Below are positions 1-5,806 of a DNA stretch of 12,122 nt, piece by piece. This stretch comes from CAKUFA01 sp963646285 (GTDB taxonomy: Bacteria; Bacillota; Clostridia; Christensenellales; Aristaeellaceae): positions 1-12,122 of the forward strand of contig CAVIWF010000062.1 of assembly GCA_963646285.1 (NCBI GenBank), written 5' to 3'. The position numbers and the translations under genes are program-made. The notes below the pieces were generated by a model, which had not been told where the DNA came from, did no database searches, and worked only from the letters and a program-made list of their open reading frames with translations. How positions within the stretch are numbered: the first letter of the stretch is position 1; every line of letters begins with the position of its first letter.

Positions 1-64
1 TACACGCCAGTGGCGTGTATAGCAGCCGCGAACGCATCAACCGAAACGAGCGGCTACAAGCCGC
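1..64. repeat. Two inverted repeats at the window edge
   Basis: A perfect 9-bp inverted repeat around a single base spans 1-19 (TACACGCCA, g, TGGCGTGTA). A second hairpin is at 50-64 (GCGGCT, aca, AGCCGC). The forward frame stays open from base 1 to about 222, but beyond base 90 it runs through repeat DNA, so I do not call it a gene. It could hide the 3' end of a gene starting outside the window. Function unknown. Confidence 0.5.
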
Positions 65-86
65 GACGATTGAGGTTGCGGAACGA

Positions 87-181
87 TCGGAAAGCCCCCC
101 TGCAAAAGCCTTGCAATAGAAGTCTTTTGCAGGAATGCGAAGGGCGAAGGGGTGCAGGGGGCGACCGCAAAGCCCCCTGCA
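87..181 (+). repeat. Hairpin repeat, GACCGCAAA-loop family, copy 1
   Basis: The main hairpin is at 153-181: arm TGCAGGGGGC (153-162), loop gaccgcaaa (163-171), arm GCCCCCTGCA (172-181), preceded by the family lead-in CGAAGGGG. Just upstream is a 10-bp inverted repeat, CCTGCAAAAG (99-108) with CTTTTGCAGG (124-133). The stretch cggaaagccccc (88-99) looks like the right half of a decayed extra copy. The same unit recurs near 9545, 9857, 11786, 12022 and 12097. Nothing else is visible in 1-275 apart from a possible -10 (TATGAT, 223-228) for the next gene. Confidence 0.8.
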
Positions 182-275
182 AAAAGTCTCTTTTCGGAGA
201 CAGCCTGCCTTGCCGCTTGTGATATGATAAGAATCATCTTAGAAGTATCCCATCAACTGCAAAGGAGGCTTTCCC

Positions 276-707
276 ATGAAAAAGATCATCTGTGTTCTCT
301 TGGCTATGTTCCTGCTGCTTGCTTCCACCGTTTGCTTTGCTGAAACCGTGAATCTTGGTGAACTTGACAACGACGAGCTCATTGCCCTTCTCAATTCTGT
401 TCAGCAGGAGCTGATGGTACGGAACATTCAGAAAACGGCTTCCCTTCCCACAGGAAAGTATGTAGCAGGGGTGGACATTCCGGCTGGTTCCTATGTGCTG
501 ACATGCGTCACCGACGATGATCATTACGGCTTCGTCTACGTTTCAGCTCCGTCGGATAACCTGGATGAAGAATATCCTTCTGTAGTTTATGATTTTGTTT
601 CTTCCGGCGTTGAAGAGCAAATCCGTTTTACCATCGAAGAAGGCGGCATTCTGAGCCTTCCGTTCCCGGCTACGCTGACCATTTCGGCGGGCGTACTTTT
701 TCAGTAA
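276..707 (+). CDS. Small secreted protein of unknown function
   Basis: A 143-residue protein that I do not recognise as a named family. Residues 1-22 form a classical Sec signal peptide: two lysines, a Leu/Met-rich core and a cleavage site after CFA. No lipobox cysteine follows, so it is probably released or surface-associated. After a short Leu/Asn helix (about 26-52), the mature part contains a GKYVAGVDIPAGSYVLT-type segment (about 62-78). Such Gly-rich 'G-x-DIPAG-x-Y' stretches occur in small extracellular beta-sandwich-like proteins of Bacillota, but this gives no function. The start is set by AAAGGAGG about 8 bases upstream. A terminator hairpin follows at 733-770, so it is probably monocistronic. 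No transmembrane segment is seen after the signal peptide. Confidence 0.85.
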   Translation: MKKIICVLLAMFLLLASTVCFAETVNLGELDNDELIALLNSVQQELMVRNIQKTASLPTGKYVAGVDIPAGSYVLTCVTDDDHYGFVYVSAPSDNLDEEYPSVVYDFVSSGVEEQIRFTIEEGGILSLPFPATLTISAGVLFQ

Positions 708-732
708 TCAGCTTTTTGCATACATTCCCTTC

Positions 733-770
733 AAAAAATGCAGCAGCATGCATCAGCTGTTGCATTTTTT
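733..770. terminator. Bidirectional-looking intrinsic terminator
   Basis: Arms AAAAAATGCAGCAGC (733-747) and GCTGTTGCATTTTTT (756-770) pair over 15 positions with one G-T wobble around an 8-base loop. The T-run on the right arm ends the 276-707 transcript. The A-run on the left arm could act the same way on the minus strand. Confidence 0.85.
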
Positions 771-788
771 GCTTGCTTCCTTTATAAT
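760..788 (+). promoter_or_regulatory. Candidate sigma-A promoter for the 837 gene
   Basis: A perfect -10 TATAAT (783-788) lies 17 bases after TTGCAT (760-765). That -35 is a weak match and sits inside the right arm of the preceding terminator, so terminator and promoter overlap. The -10 is convincing and the -35 is not. Confidence 0.5.
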
Positions 789-836
789 CAAGGTAACAAC
801 CTGTGTTCCTGCAACAACTGAAAAGGAGGCTCTCTC

Positions 837-1517
837 ATGAAGAAGAAACTGGTGGCACTCTTTCTCTCCCTGACCCTGCTCCTTGCCGCCCTCACCCCTG
901 CCCTGGCAGCCGATGAATTCGACCTTTCCAACTTCCGGGATGAGGATTTGTTCGACATTTCCGTGGATGCGGATAACGAGGTGGCCTTCATTACCACCCT
1001 CATGTCTGCCGGTACCCGCTCCTTCGTACACGATTTGGAAAGCGATGTGCGCTACAGCTGCTTCGAAAGTGATGTGCTGGTGCTGGACTACTTTTCCTCC
1101 CAGCCCTATGGGATTTTGCGGACATGGATCCACTATGCGGCAGACGAGTACCTGTACATTACCAACGTCAGCTTCATCATCGGCAAGCAGCAATACACCT
1201 TCTCCGGCGTGGCGGACAAGGAATGGCGGACGCAATACGACGATGGCATCATGGAAGATGTGCTGATCAAGTACGGCGACACCTCGGACATGTTTGCTTT
1301 CCTGATTGCGGTGGAAAACGAAATCTCCCAGGTTCGTGAAGATGATCACTACACGCCGGATGTGACGCTCATCCTCCACGGCACCAAGGACGTCACCGGC
1401 ACAGTCGGCAGCGGTGCGCTGCTGGATTTGTATGTCATGACAATGGGTTTCCTTTCCGCCAACGGCGACCTGGCGGATGCCCTCCCCACTACCCTCAAAG
1501 TCACTACCTTGGAATAA
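837..1517 (+). CDS. Secreted protein of unknown function
   Basis: A 226-residue protein with a clear Sec signal peptide at residues 1-24 (MKKK, then a Leu/Ala core, cleavage after ALA). The mature protein is acidic, mixed alpha/beta by eye, with no cysteine cluster, cell-wall anchor, lipobox or catalytic motif that I recognise. A run rich in Tyr, Ile and Phe around residues 95-130 suggests beta strands. The start is set by AAAAGGAGG (821-829), 7 bases before the ATG. It is similar in style to the preceding secreted protein but I see no obvious sequence homology between the two. Only 33 bases separate its stop from the epimerase start and no terminator is visible there, so the two are probably co-transcribed. 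I assign no function. Confidence 0.85.
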   Translation: MKKKLVALFLSLTLLLAALTPALAADEFDLSNFRDEDLFDISVDADNEVAFITTLMSAGTRSFVHDLESDVRYSCFESDVLVLDYFSSQPYGILRTWIHYAADEYLYITNVSFIIGKQQYTFSGVADKEWRTQYDDGIMEDVLIKYGDTSDMFAFLIAVENEISQVREDDHYTPDVTLILHGTKDVTGTVGSGALLDLYVMTMGFLSANGDLADALPTTLKVTTLE

Positions 1518-1550
1518 CCCCTTTGGCGCCGGAAAAAGGAGGTGACTTCC

Positions 1551-2543
1551 ATGTTTGACCGGTACCTGTTGACCGGGGCCACCGGCTTTCTGGGCAGCTG
1601 GGTGGTGCAGGAGCTGATCGCCGGTTCCGTGCCCGTCCGTGCCCTGGTGCTGCCCGGGGATCCCCTGTCTGCCCTGCTGCCAAAAGGGGTGGAGCAGATA
1701 AACGGCGACGTAACGGATCCTGCCTCCCTGACGGCATTCTTCCGGGATGCAGGGCCGGACACCTGCCTCATCCACTGCGCCGGCATGATTTCCATTGCCT
1801 CCCGGCCGGGGGCGAAAATCTACCACGTGAACGTGGAAGGCACGAACGCCCTGGTGCACCAGTGCTTCAAGCATCAGGTGGGCCGGATGGTGTACGTCAG
1901 TTCCGTCCACGCCCTGCCGGAAAAACCCCCCGGGCAGATCATCACAGAAGAAACAGACTTCTCCCCGGAGAAGGTAACCGGTGCCTACGCCCAGACCAAG
2001 GCCATGGCCACCCGGCTGGTGCTTGCCGCCGCCGGGGAGGGGCTGAACGCCTCGGTGGTGTTCCCCTCCGGGCTGATTGGGCCGGGCAGCAGGCAGGAAG
2101 ACAGCTTTACCGTCATGGCGAAACGGTTCCTTGGGGGGCAGCTGCCCTTTGCCGTCCGGGGCGGGTACGACTTTGCCGACGTGCGGGACGTGGCCAGGGG
2201 CATCCTTGCCTGCGCCGCCAGGGGACGCCGGGGGGAAGGGTACATCCTCTCCGGGGGGTACATGACCATTCAGGCAATGCTGTCTGCCATGGGCAAAGCC
2301 GCCGGGGTGCAGCACCGGCCAATCTGCCTGCCCCTTGCCCTGGCACGCTGGGTGGCGCCCCACTTTGAGCGGAAGACCCTGCGGCAGGGAAAGCCCCTGT
2401 TCTTCACCCCCTATTCCGTAGGGGTGCTGGCCTCCAACGGTCTGTTCAGCCACGCCAAGGCGGCGCAGGAGCTGGGGTACACCGTCAGAAGGGCGGAGGA
2501 CACCCTGGGGGATATGGCAAGGTGGATCATGCAGGAGGGGTGA
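1551..2543 (+). CDS. NAD(P)-dependent epimerase/dehydratase (extended SDR)
   Basis: A 330-residue Rossmann-fold enzyme of the extended short-chain dehydrogenase family, which reduces, dehydrates or epimerises sugars, steroids or flavonol-like substrates. Visible landmarks are the dinucleotide loop TGATGFLG (8-15), GDVTD (52-56, adenine contact), VNVEGT (93-98), the serine strand VYVSS (114-118) and the catalytic YAQTK (Tyr146, Lys150). The C-terminal part (about 170-330), which sets substrate choice, resembles the dihydroflavonol-reductase-like branch (SVVFPSGLIGPG, then a YDFADVRDVARG segment), so a nucleotide-sugar substrate is not implied. An in-frame GTG lies nine bases upstream, but it overlaps the AAAGGAGG site (1535-1542), so the ATG at 1551 is the better start. 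It follows a secreted-protein gene closely and ends before a strong hairpin. The substrate cannot be read from the sequence. Confidence 0.92.
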   Translation: MFDRYLLTGATGFLGSWVVQELIAGSVPVRALVLPGDPLSALLPKGVEQINGDVTDPASLTAFFRDAGPDTCLIHCAGMISIASRPGAKIYHVNVEGTNALVHQCFKHQVGRMVYVSSVHALPEKPPGQIITEETDFSPEKVTGAYAQTKAMATRLVLAAAGEGLNASVVFPSGLIGPGSRQEDSFTVMAKRFLGGQLPFAVRGGYDFADVRDVARGILACAARGRRGEGYILSGGYMTIQAMLSAMGKAAGVQHRPICLPLALARWVAPHFERKTLRQGKPLFFTPYSVGVLASNGLFSHAKAAQELGYTVRRAEDTLGDMARWIMQEG

Positions 2544-2635
2544 GGGATGTTCGTGCCGCCCATGGGCATCAATTTCATCCTGCCTGTTGCAGGGAAGGGA
2601 TGGGGGCTGAGTGCCATCAATAGAGGTATGACCAT

Positions 2636-2686
2636 GCAGGGGAGGGGACGGGGGGGAACGTGCTATATAAACGCCCGCCCCTGCCA
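2636..2686. repeat. Imperfect GC-rich hairpin in the convergent gap
   Basis: CAGGGGAGGGG (about 2637-2647) can pair imperfectly with CCCGCCCCTG (about 2674-2683) across an AT-rich loop containing tatata. It lies between the epimerase stop and the shared terminator. The rest of 2544-2712 shows no gene: an ATG at 2547 opens a frame, but that frame runs straight into antisense htpG. Confidence 0.35.
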
Positions 2687-2712
2687 AAGCCCAGATAAAC
2701 CGCCATGCAAAC

Positions 2713-2742
2713 ATCCCCCGGGAAGCCATCTTCCCGGGGGAT
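2713..2742. terminator. Strong hairpin between convergent genes
   Basis: Perfect 13-bp arms ATCCCCCGGGAAG (2713-2725) and CTTCCCGGGGGAT (2730-2742) enclose a 4-base loop. It lies 170 bases after the epimerase stop and 31 bases beyond the htpG stop on the other strand. It probably serves both convergent genes. The T-tract is poor on either side, so it may block or stabilise transcripts rather than act as a textbook terminator. Confidence 0.65.
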
Positions 2743-2773
2743 TGCTTGATCTATTCCCTTTACCTGTTTTCCC

Positions 2774-4672
2774 TTACTTCGCCAGCATGCCCAGCAGCTT
2801 CTGGGAGCGGGTCAGGAACCTGGTGATTTCTTCTGCCTCCAGGGGCTGGGCTGCCATGCGGGCCAGGTCGTACACCTGCTCGCAGAGGAGTTTGGTGGTT
2901 TCATCCTCTGCATCCCGTGCAGCGAGGGCCTGAATGGTGGCACTGCGCCGGTTCAGCACCAGGGTGAAGTGATCCGGCATGGGGAAGGACTGGCCGTAGA
3001 AGCGGCTCATATCCTTGAAGCGGCGGGTCTGCTCATCCTCGGTGACCATGGCTGCCATATCCGCATTGGCCAGGGATTCCAGCTTGACCTCCAGGTCATC
3101 CTTGCCCAAGGCCTTGCGGAACAGGGTCTGCAGCTTGTCTGCATCCAGCTCCTTGCCTTCCTCGGAGTCCTCCGTCAGGCCGGACACATCCGCATCCACC
3201 CGGGCGAAGGTCACGCTGTCCTCCCCGGAGGAATACTCCATGAAGGAGAGGAAGTTCACGTCAATGACGGTATCCATCACGGCCACGTCAATGCCCCGCT
3301 GGGTGTACAGATCCACCGAGGCTGCCTGCCGCTTGGGATCGTTGGTGTAGTACACCTTCTTTTCCGCCTTGCCCTCGTTGCGGGTCTTGTACTCCTCCAG
3401 GGTCAGATATTCATCCTTGGTGGTACGCAGCAGCAGCACGTTCTTCACGCTGTCGAAGAACTTGTTATCCTTCATGCAGCCGTACTTGACGAAGGGGGCA
3501 ATGTCGTTCCAGTAGCCCTCGTAGGTCTTCCGATCGGTGGCAAACATGCCGGTCAGCTTATCCGCCACCTTCTTGGTGATGTGGGCGCTGATCTTCTTCA
3601 CATAGCCATCGTTCTGCAGGAAGGAACGGCTGACGTTCAGGGGGATGTCGGGGCAGTCGATAACGCCCTTCAGCAGCATCAGGAATTCGGGGATGATCTC
3701 CTTGATATTATCCGCCACGAAGACCTGACCGGAGAACAGCTTGATCTCCCCTTCCCGGGTGCCGAAGTCGTTCTTCAGCTTGGGGAAGTAGAGGATGCCC
3801 TTCAGGTTGAAGGGATAATCCACGTTCAGGTGCACCCAGAACAGGGGATCCTCATAGTCGGAGAACATCTTGTGATAGAAGCGCTTGTACTCTTCATCCG
3901 TGCACTCGCTGGGCTTCTTCAGCCACAGGGGCGCCACTTCGTTGATCAGGGAAGGCTTGGGCTCTTCCATTACCTTCTCCATCTTGGGGGAGCCGTCCTC
4001 GTTGGTTTCCCCTTCCACAGGCACTTCCTTTTCCGTGGGCTTGGCGTTGGCGTCCTCCAGGTAAATGGGGGCGTTCATGTAGCCGCAGTACCGGTTCAGC
4101 ACTTCCCGCACCCGGTACATTTCCAGGAATTCCTTATCCTCCTCCGTCAGGTGAAGGATGATGGTGGTGCCGTGCTCCTTCCGGCTGCCTTCGCTCATCT
4201 GGAAATCCATACCGTCGGCAGATTCCCAGTGCACAGGCTCTGCCCCTTCATTGCAGCTCAGGGTTTCGATCTCCACCCGTTCGGATACCATGAACACGGA
4301 GTAGAAGCCCAGGCCGAAGTGGCCGATAATGCCGCCCTTCTCCCCGTCCTTTTCCCCCTGATAGTTCTTCAGGAACTCTTCTGCCCCGGAGAAGGCCACC
4401 TGGTTGATGTACCGGTGCACCTCGTCCGCCGTCATGCCAATGCCGGTGTCGGCGATCCGCAGCTCCTTCTTTTCCTTGTCCACGGTCACAGTTACCTGCA
4501 TGGGCTCTTCCGTGCCGATGTGGAGCATGCGGTACTTGGTGATGGCATCGCAGGCATTGCTTACTACTTCACGAAGAAAAATATCCTTATCTGAATACAA
4601 CCAGCGCTTAATGACGGGCATAATGTTCTGCGCGTCAATGGAGACACTGCCTTTTTCCATTTCAACAGCCAT
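2774..4672 (-). CDS. htpG: Molecular chaperone HtpG (bacterial Hsp90)
   Basis: A 632-residue protein, the usual full length for HtpG, an ATP-driven dimeric cytosolic chaperone that remodels client proteins after heat or other stress. The N-terminal GHKL ATPase domain shows LREVVSNACDA (33-43, Glu35 as catalytic base, Asn39 for Mg-ATP), DTGIGM (75-80) and the lid motif GHFGLGFYS (117-125). A charged linker rich in Glu and Lys follows at about 230-260. The middle domain has the typical NDFGTREGEIKLFSGQVF and NVSRSFLQND segments, and a dimerisation domain ends without a eukaryotic MEEVD tail. A longer frame begins with GTG at 4744, but the ATG at 4672 has AGGAGG 8 bases upstream and a normal HtpG N-terminus, so it is preferred. 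It is monocistronic. The CIRCE operator upstream predicts HrcA repression, unlike Bacillus subtilis, where htpG is not in the HrcA regulon. Confidence 0.97.
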   Translation of the reverse strand: MAVEMEKGSVSIDAQNIMPVIKRWLYSDKDIFLREVVSNACDAITKYRMLHIGTEEPMQVTVTVDKEKKELRIADTGIGMTADEVHRYINQVAFSGAEEFLKNYQGEKDGEKGGIIGHFGLGFYSVFMVSERVEIETLSCNEGAEPVHWESADGMDFQMSEGSRKEHGTTIILHLTEEDKEFLEMYRVREVLNRYCGYMNAPIYLEDANAKPTEKEVPVEGETNEDGSPKMEKVMEEPKPSLINEVAPLWLKKPSECTDEEYKRFYHKMFSDYEDPLFWVHLNVDYPFNLKGILYFPKLKNDFGTREGEIKLFSGQVFVADNIKEIIPEFLMLLKGVIDCPDIPLNVSRSFLQNDGYVKKISAHITKKVADKLTGMFATDRKTYEGYWNDIAPFVKYGCMKDNKFFDSVKNVLLLRTTKDEYLTLEEYKTRNEGKAEKKVYYTNDPKRQAASVDLYTQRGIDVAVMDTVIDVNFLSFMEYSSGEDSVTFARVDADVSGLTEDSEEGKELDADKLQTLFRKALGKDDLEVKLESLANADMAAMVTEDEQTRRFKDMSRFYGQSFPMPDHFTLVLNRRSATIQALAARDAEDETTKLLCEQVYDLARMAAQPLEAEEITRFLTRSQKLLGMLAK

Positions 4673-4734
4673 TCCTTTGGCCTCCTTGCCTTCATACGGT
4701 TCGTCACGCCGCTTTACTTTCCTTGACTTTGACC

Positions 4735-4763
4735 ATTGTAACACCGATCAGGCAGAATTGCAA
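4735..4763 (-). promoter_or_regulatory. Candidate sigma-A promoter of htpG
   Basis: Read on the minus strand, TTGCAA (4763-4758) is followed after 17 bases by TACAAT (4740-4735). Both match the sigma-A consensus well. The start of transcription would be near 4728, giving a leader of about 55 bases before the htpG ATG. Confidence 0.65.
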
Positions 4764-4770
4764 GAACTTT

Positions 4771-4797
4771 TTAGCACTCAATCAAAAAGAGTGCTAA
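4771..4797. promoter_or_regulatory. CIRCE operator (HrcA binding site)
   Basis: TTAGCACTC (4771-4779) and GAGTGCTAA (4789-4797) form the exact 9-9-9 inverted repeat that is the CIRCE consensus, bound by the heat-shock repressor HrcA. It lies directly upstream of the htpG promoter that I read at 4735-4763, only 7 bases from its -35, so repression could work by blocking polymerase. It is also about 70 bases from the divergent + strand promoter at 4870. Confidence 0.96.
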
Positions 4798-4869
4798 CAA
4801 CATGTAACAGATTCCTTGCGTTTCCTATTAAATAGGATTGTTTTTTTCATGAATGCGGGGAAATTAGTC

Positions 4870-4898
4870 TTGCCTTTTTAGTTGACACAGATTATAAT
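4870..4898 (+). promoter_or_regulatory. Sigma-A promoter for the structured RNA and zinc-ribbon gene
   Basis: TTGCCT (4870-4875), a 17-base spacer and a perfect TATAAT (4893-4898) place the start of transcription near 4905. That is exactly where the 5' strand of the RNA closing stem begins. Upstream, 4798-4869 holds only a short AT-rich palindrome (TCCTATT a AATAGGA, 4823-4837) followed by a T-run, possibly a weak terminator. Confidence 0.75.
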
Positions 4899-4904
4899 GT
4901 TCCC

Positions 4905-5130
4905 GGTCGATCTCCTAGGGTCTGTGGTTGAAAGCCGATGCCAGTCGCAGGCAAAGCGGTCCACGTAATCCGTCCAAAGCGGCGGGGAGCATGGTGCGGT
5001 CTAGATGTAAGTCCGTCCGGGGGTATCCCCCGAGAGAAGTGCGTGAGGGCGCAGATGCGTTGAGCAACCTTCCAGGCGGCGTGTGTGGGGTCAAAAATCA
5101 GGTCAGCCGAAAGAGATCACCTATTTTTTT
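4905..5130 (+). ncRNA. Structured non-coding RNA, possibly of the raiA type
   Basis: About 217 bases with no plausible gene, led by a strong promoter whose predicted start coincides with the 5' strand. The ends pair: GGT-c-GATCTC (4905-4914) with GAGATC-ACC (5113-5121), a 9-bp stem with one bulge, followed by a run of seven T (5124-5130). Inside, GGTTG (4926-4930) pairs with CAACC (5065-5069), CGGGGG (5018-5023) pairs with CCCCCG (5027-5032) around TAT, and smaller hairpins GCC-agtcgca-GGC (4940-4952) and GCA-tgg-TGC (4989-4997) are possible. It is not tmRNA, RNase P RNA, SRP RNA or a standard 6S rod as far as I can tell. Size, layout and a Clostridia host suit the raiA motif RNA, but I cannot confirm this from memory of the consensus. 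It may be a free RNA or a 5' leader of the zinc-ribbon mRNA. Confidence 0.65.
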
Positions 5131-5150
5131 CATCAGGGGGTTACCTAACC

Positions 5151-5432
5151 ATGTACGAAGACAAGACGCTGGTATGCAAAGACTGTGGCGCTGAATTCGT
5201 TTTCACCGCCGGTGAACAGGAATTCTATGCCGAAAAGGGCTTCCAGAATGAGCCCACCCGTTGCAAGGCGTGCCGTCAGGCCCGCAAGGCAAGCCGTCCT
5301 GCTGCCGGCGCTCCCCGCGAGATGCATGACGCCATCTGCGCAAACTGCGGCAAGCCCACGCAGGTTCCTTTTGTTCCCCGTGAGGACCGTCCTGTTTACT
5401 GCAGCGAGTGCTTTGCCGCCCGTCGCGGATAA
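5151..5432 (+). CDS. Double zinc-ribbon protein
   Basis: A 93-residue soluble protein with four CxxC pairs making two zinc ribbons: Cys9/Cys12 with Cys38/Cys41, and Cys63/Cys66 with Cys84/Cys87. A basic Arg/Lys/Ala linker lies between them (42-57). This arrangement (DKTLVCKDCGAEFVFTAGEQ, then CANCGKPTQVPFVP) matches the small 'probable zinc-ribbon' proteins common in Clostridia, whose role is not established. Nucleic-acid or ribosome contact is plausible but inferred. An upstream in-frame start exists at 5085, but the ATG at 5151 is preceded by AGGGGG and fits the family N-terminus. It starts 21 bases after the U-run of the structured RNA, so it is either read through from the same promoter or controlled by that RNA. 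A clean terminator follows at 5454-5485. Confidence 0.9.
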   Translation: MYEDKTLVCKDCGAEFVFTAGEQEFYAEKGFQNEPTRCKACRQARKASRPAAGAPREMHDAICANCGKPTQVPFVPREDRPVYCSECFAARRG

Positions 5433-5453
5433 ATTCACTCATCGACACAAAAT

Positions 5454-5485
5454 CGCCTTCTCCCTGTGGGGAGGGCGGTTTTTTT
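5454..5485 (+). terminator. Intrinsic terminator of the zinc-ribbon gene
   Basis: CGCC-tt-CTCCC (5454-5464) pairs with GGGAG-GGCG (5469-5477) over a 4-base loop with a 2-base bulge, followed by seven T (5479-5485). It starts 21 bases after the stop codon. Confidence 0.85.
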
Positions 5486-5486
5486 C

Positions 5487-5806
5487 TTTGCAGAGACTTT
5501 CTTTTGAAAAAGAAAAAATAACCAGACCATCAACAAACCCTGGGTGGCGCCCACGGGCTCGCAAGCCCTTCAACGCTAGATCGAAAATCGGCGAGCCCCT
5601 TCGGGGCGTTAAACGGGGCGAAGCCCCTGTGCGGCGATTTTCGTGCTTTTTCGTCAGAAAAAGCTTCATTACACGAACGAACGGCCGGGAGAACGGTGAA
5701 ACCGTTCGACCAGTGAGTGAGTGCAAAACTCGACAAAGTGGCAAGGCCACTTTGTCGATGCTCTGAACGCCCATATTTTGTGAGCGTTATCATTGCCATA
5801 TTGATT
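5487..5806. repeat. Hairpin-dense intergenic stretch
   Basis: No gene is supported in these 320 bases, but at least five stem-loops are. GGGCT-cgca-AGCCC lies at about 5554-5567. A branched element spans 5582-5643, with outer stem CGAAAATCG (5582-5590)/CGATTTTCG (5635-5643) and two inner hairpins, GCCCC-ttc-GGGGC (5595-5607) and GGGGC-gaa-GCCCC (5615-5627). GCTTTTTC-gtca-GAAAAAGC is at 5645-5664, AACGGT-gaa-ACCGTT at about 5692-5706, and a perfect 12-bp hairpin CGACAAAGTGGC-aag-GCCACTTTGTCG at about 5732-5758. The inner arm TTAAACGGGGCGAAGCCCCT resembles the long-loop form of the repeats near 9620 and 11875. It may be a decayed mobile element. Confidence 0.75.

Noticed and set aside
10..222. 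A 70-residue forward frame at the window start
   Set aside because: Most of it is translated repeat DNA, including the GACCGCAAA hairpin, and it has no ribosome site. A truncated gene tail before base 90 cannot be excluded.
753..2729. A 658-residue open frame on the minus strand
   Set aside because: It lies antisense to the second secreted protein and the epimerase. Its His/Gly/Pro-rich translation is typical of the antisense of GC-rich genes, with no domain or start signal.
2969..4594. A 541-residue open frame on the plus strand
   Set aside because: It is the antisense of htpG and its translation is a low-complexity run of Leu, His, Val and Gly. htpG itself is certain.
5439..5774. Open frames on both strands through the hairpin cluster
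   Set aside because: They translate palindromes and have no ribosome sites. Stem-loop structure explains the region better.
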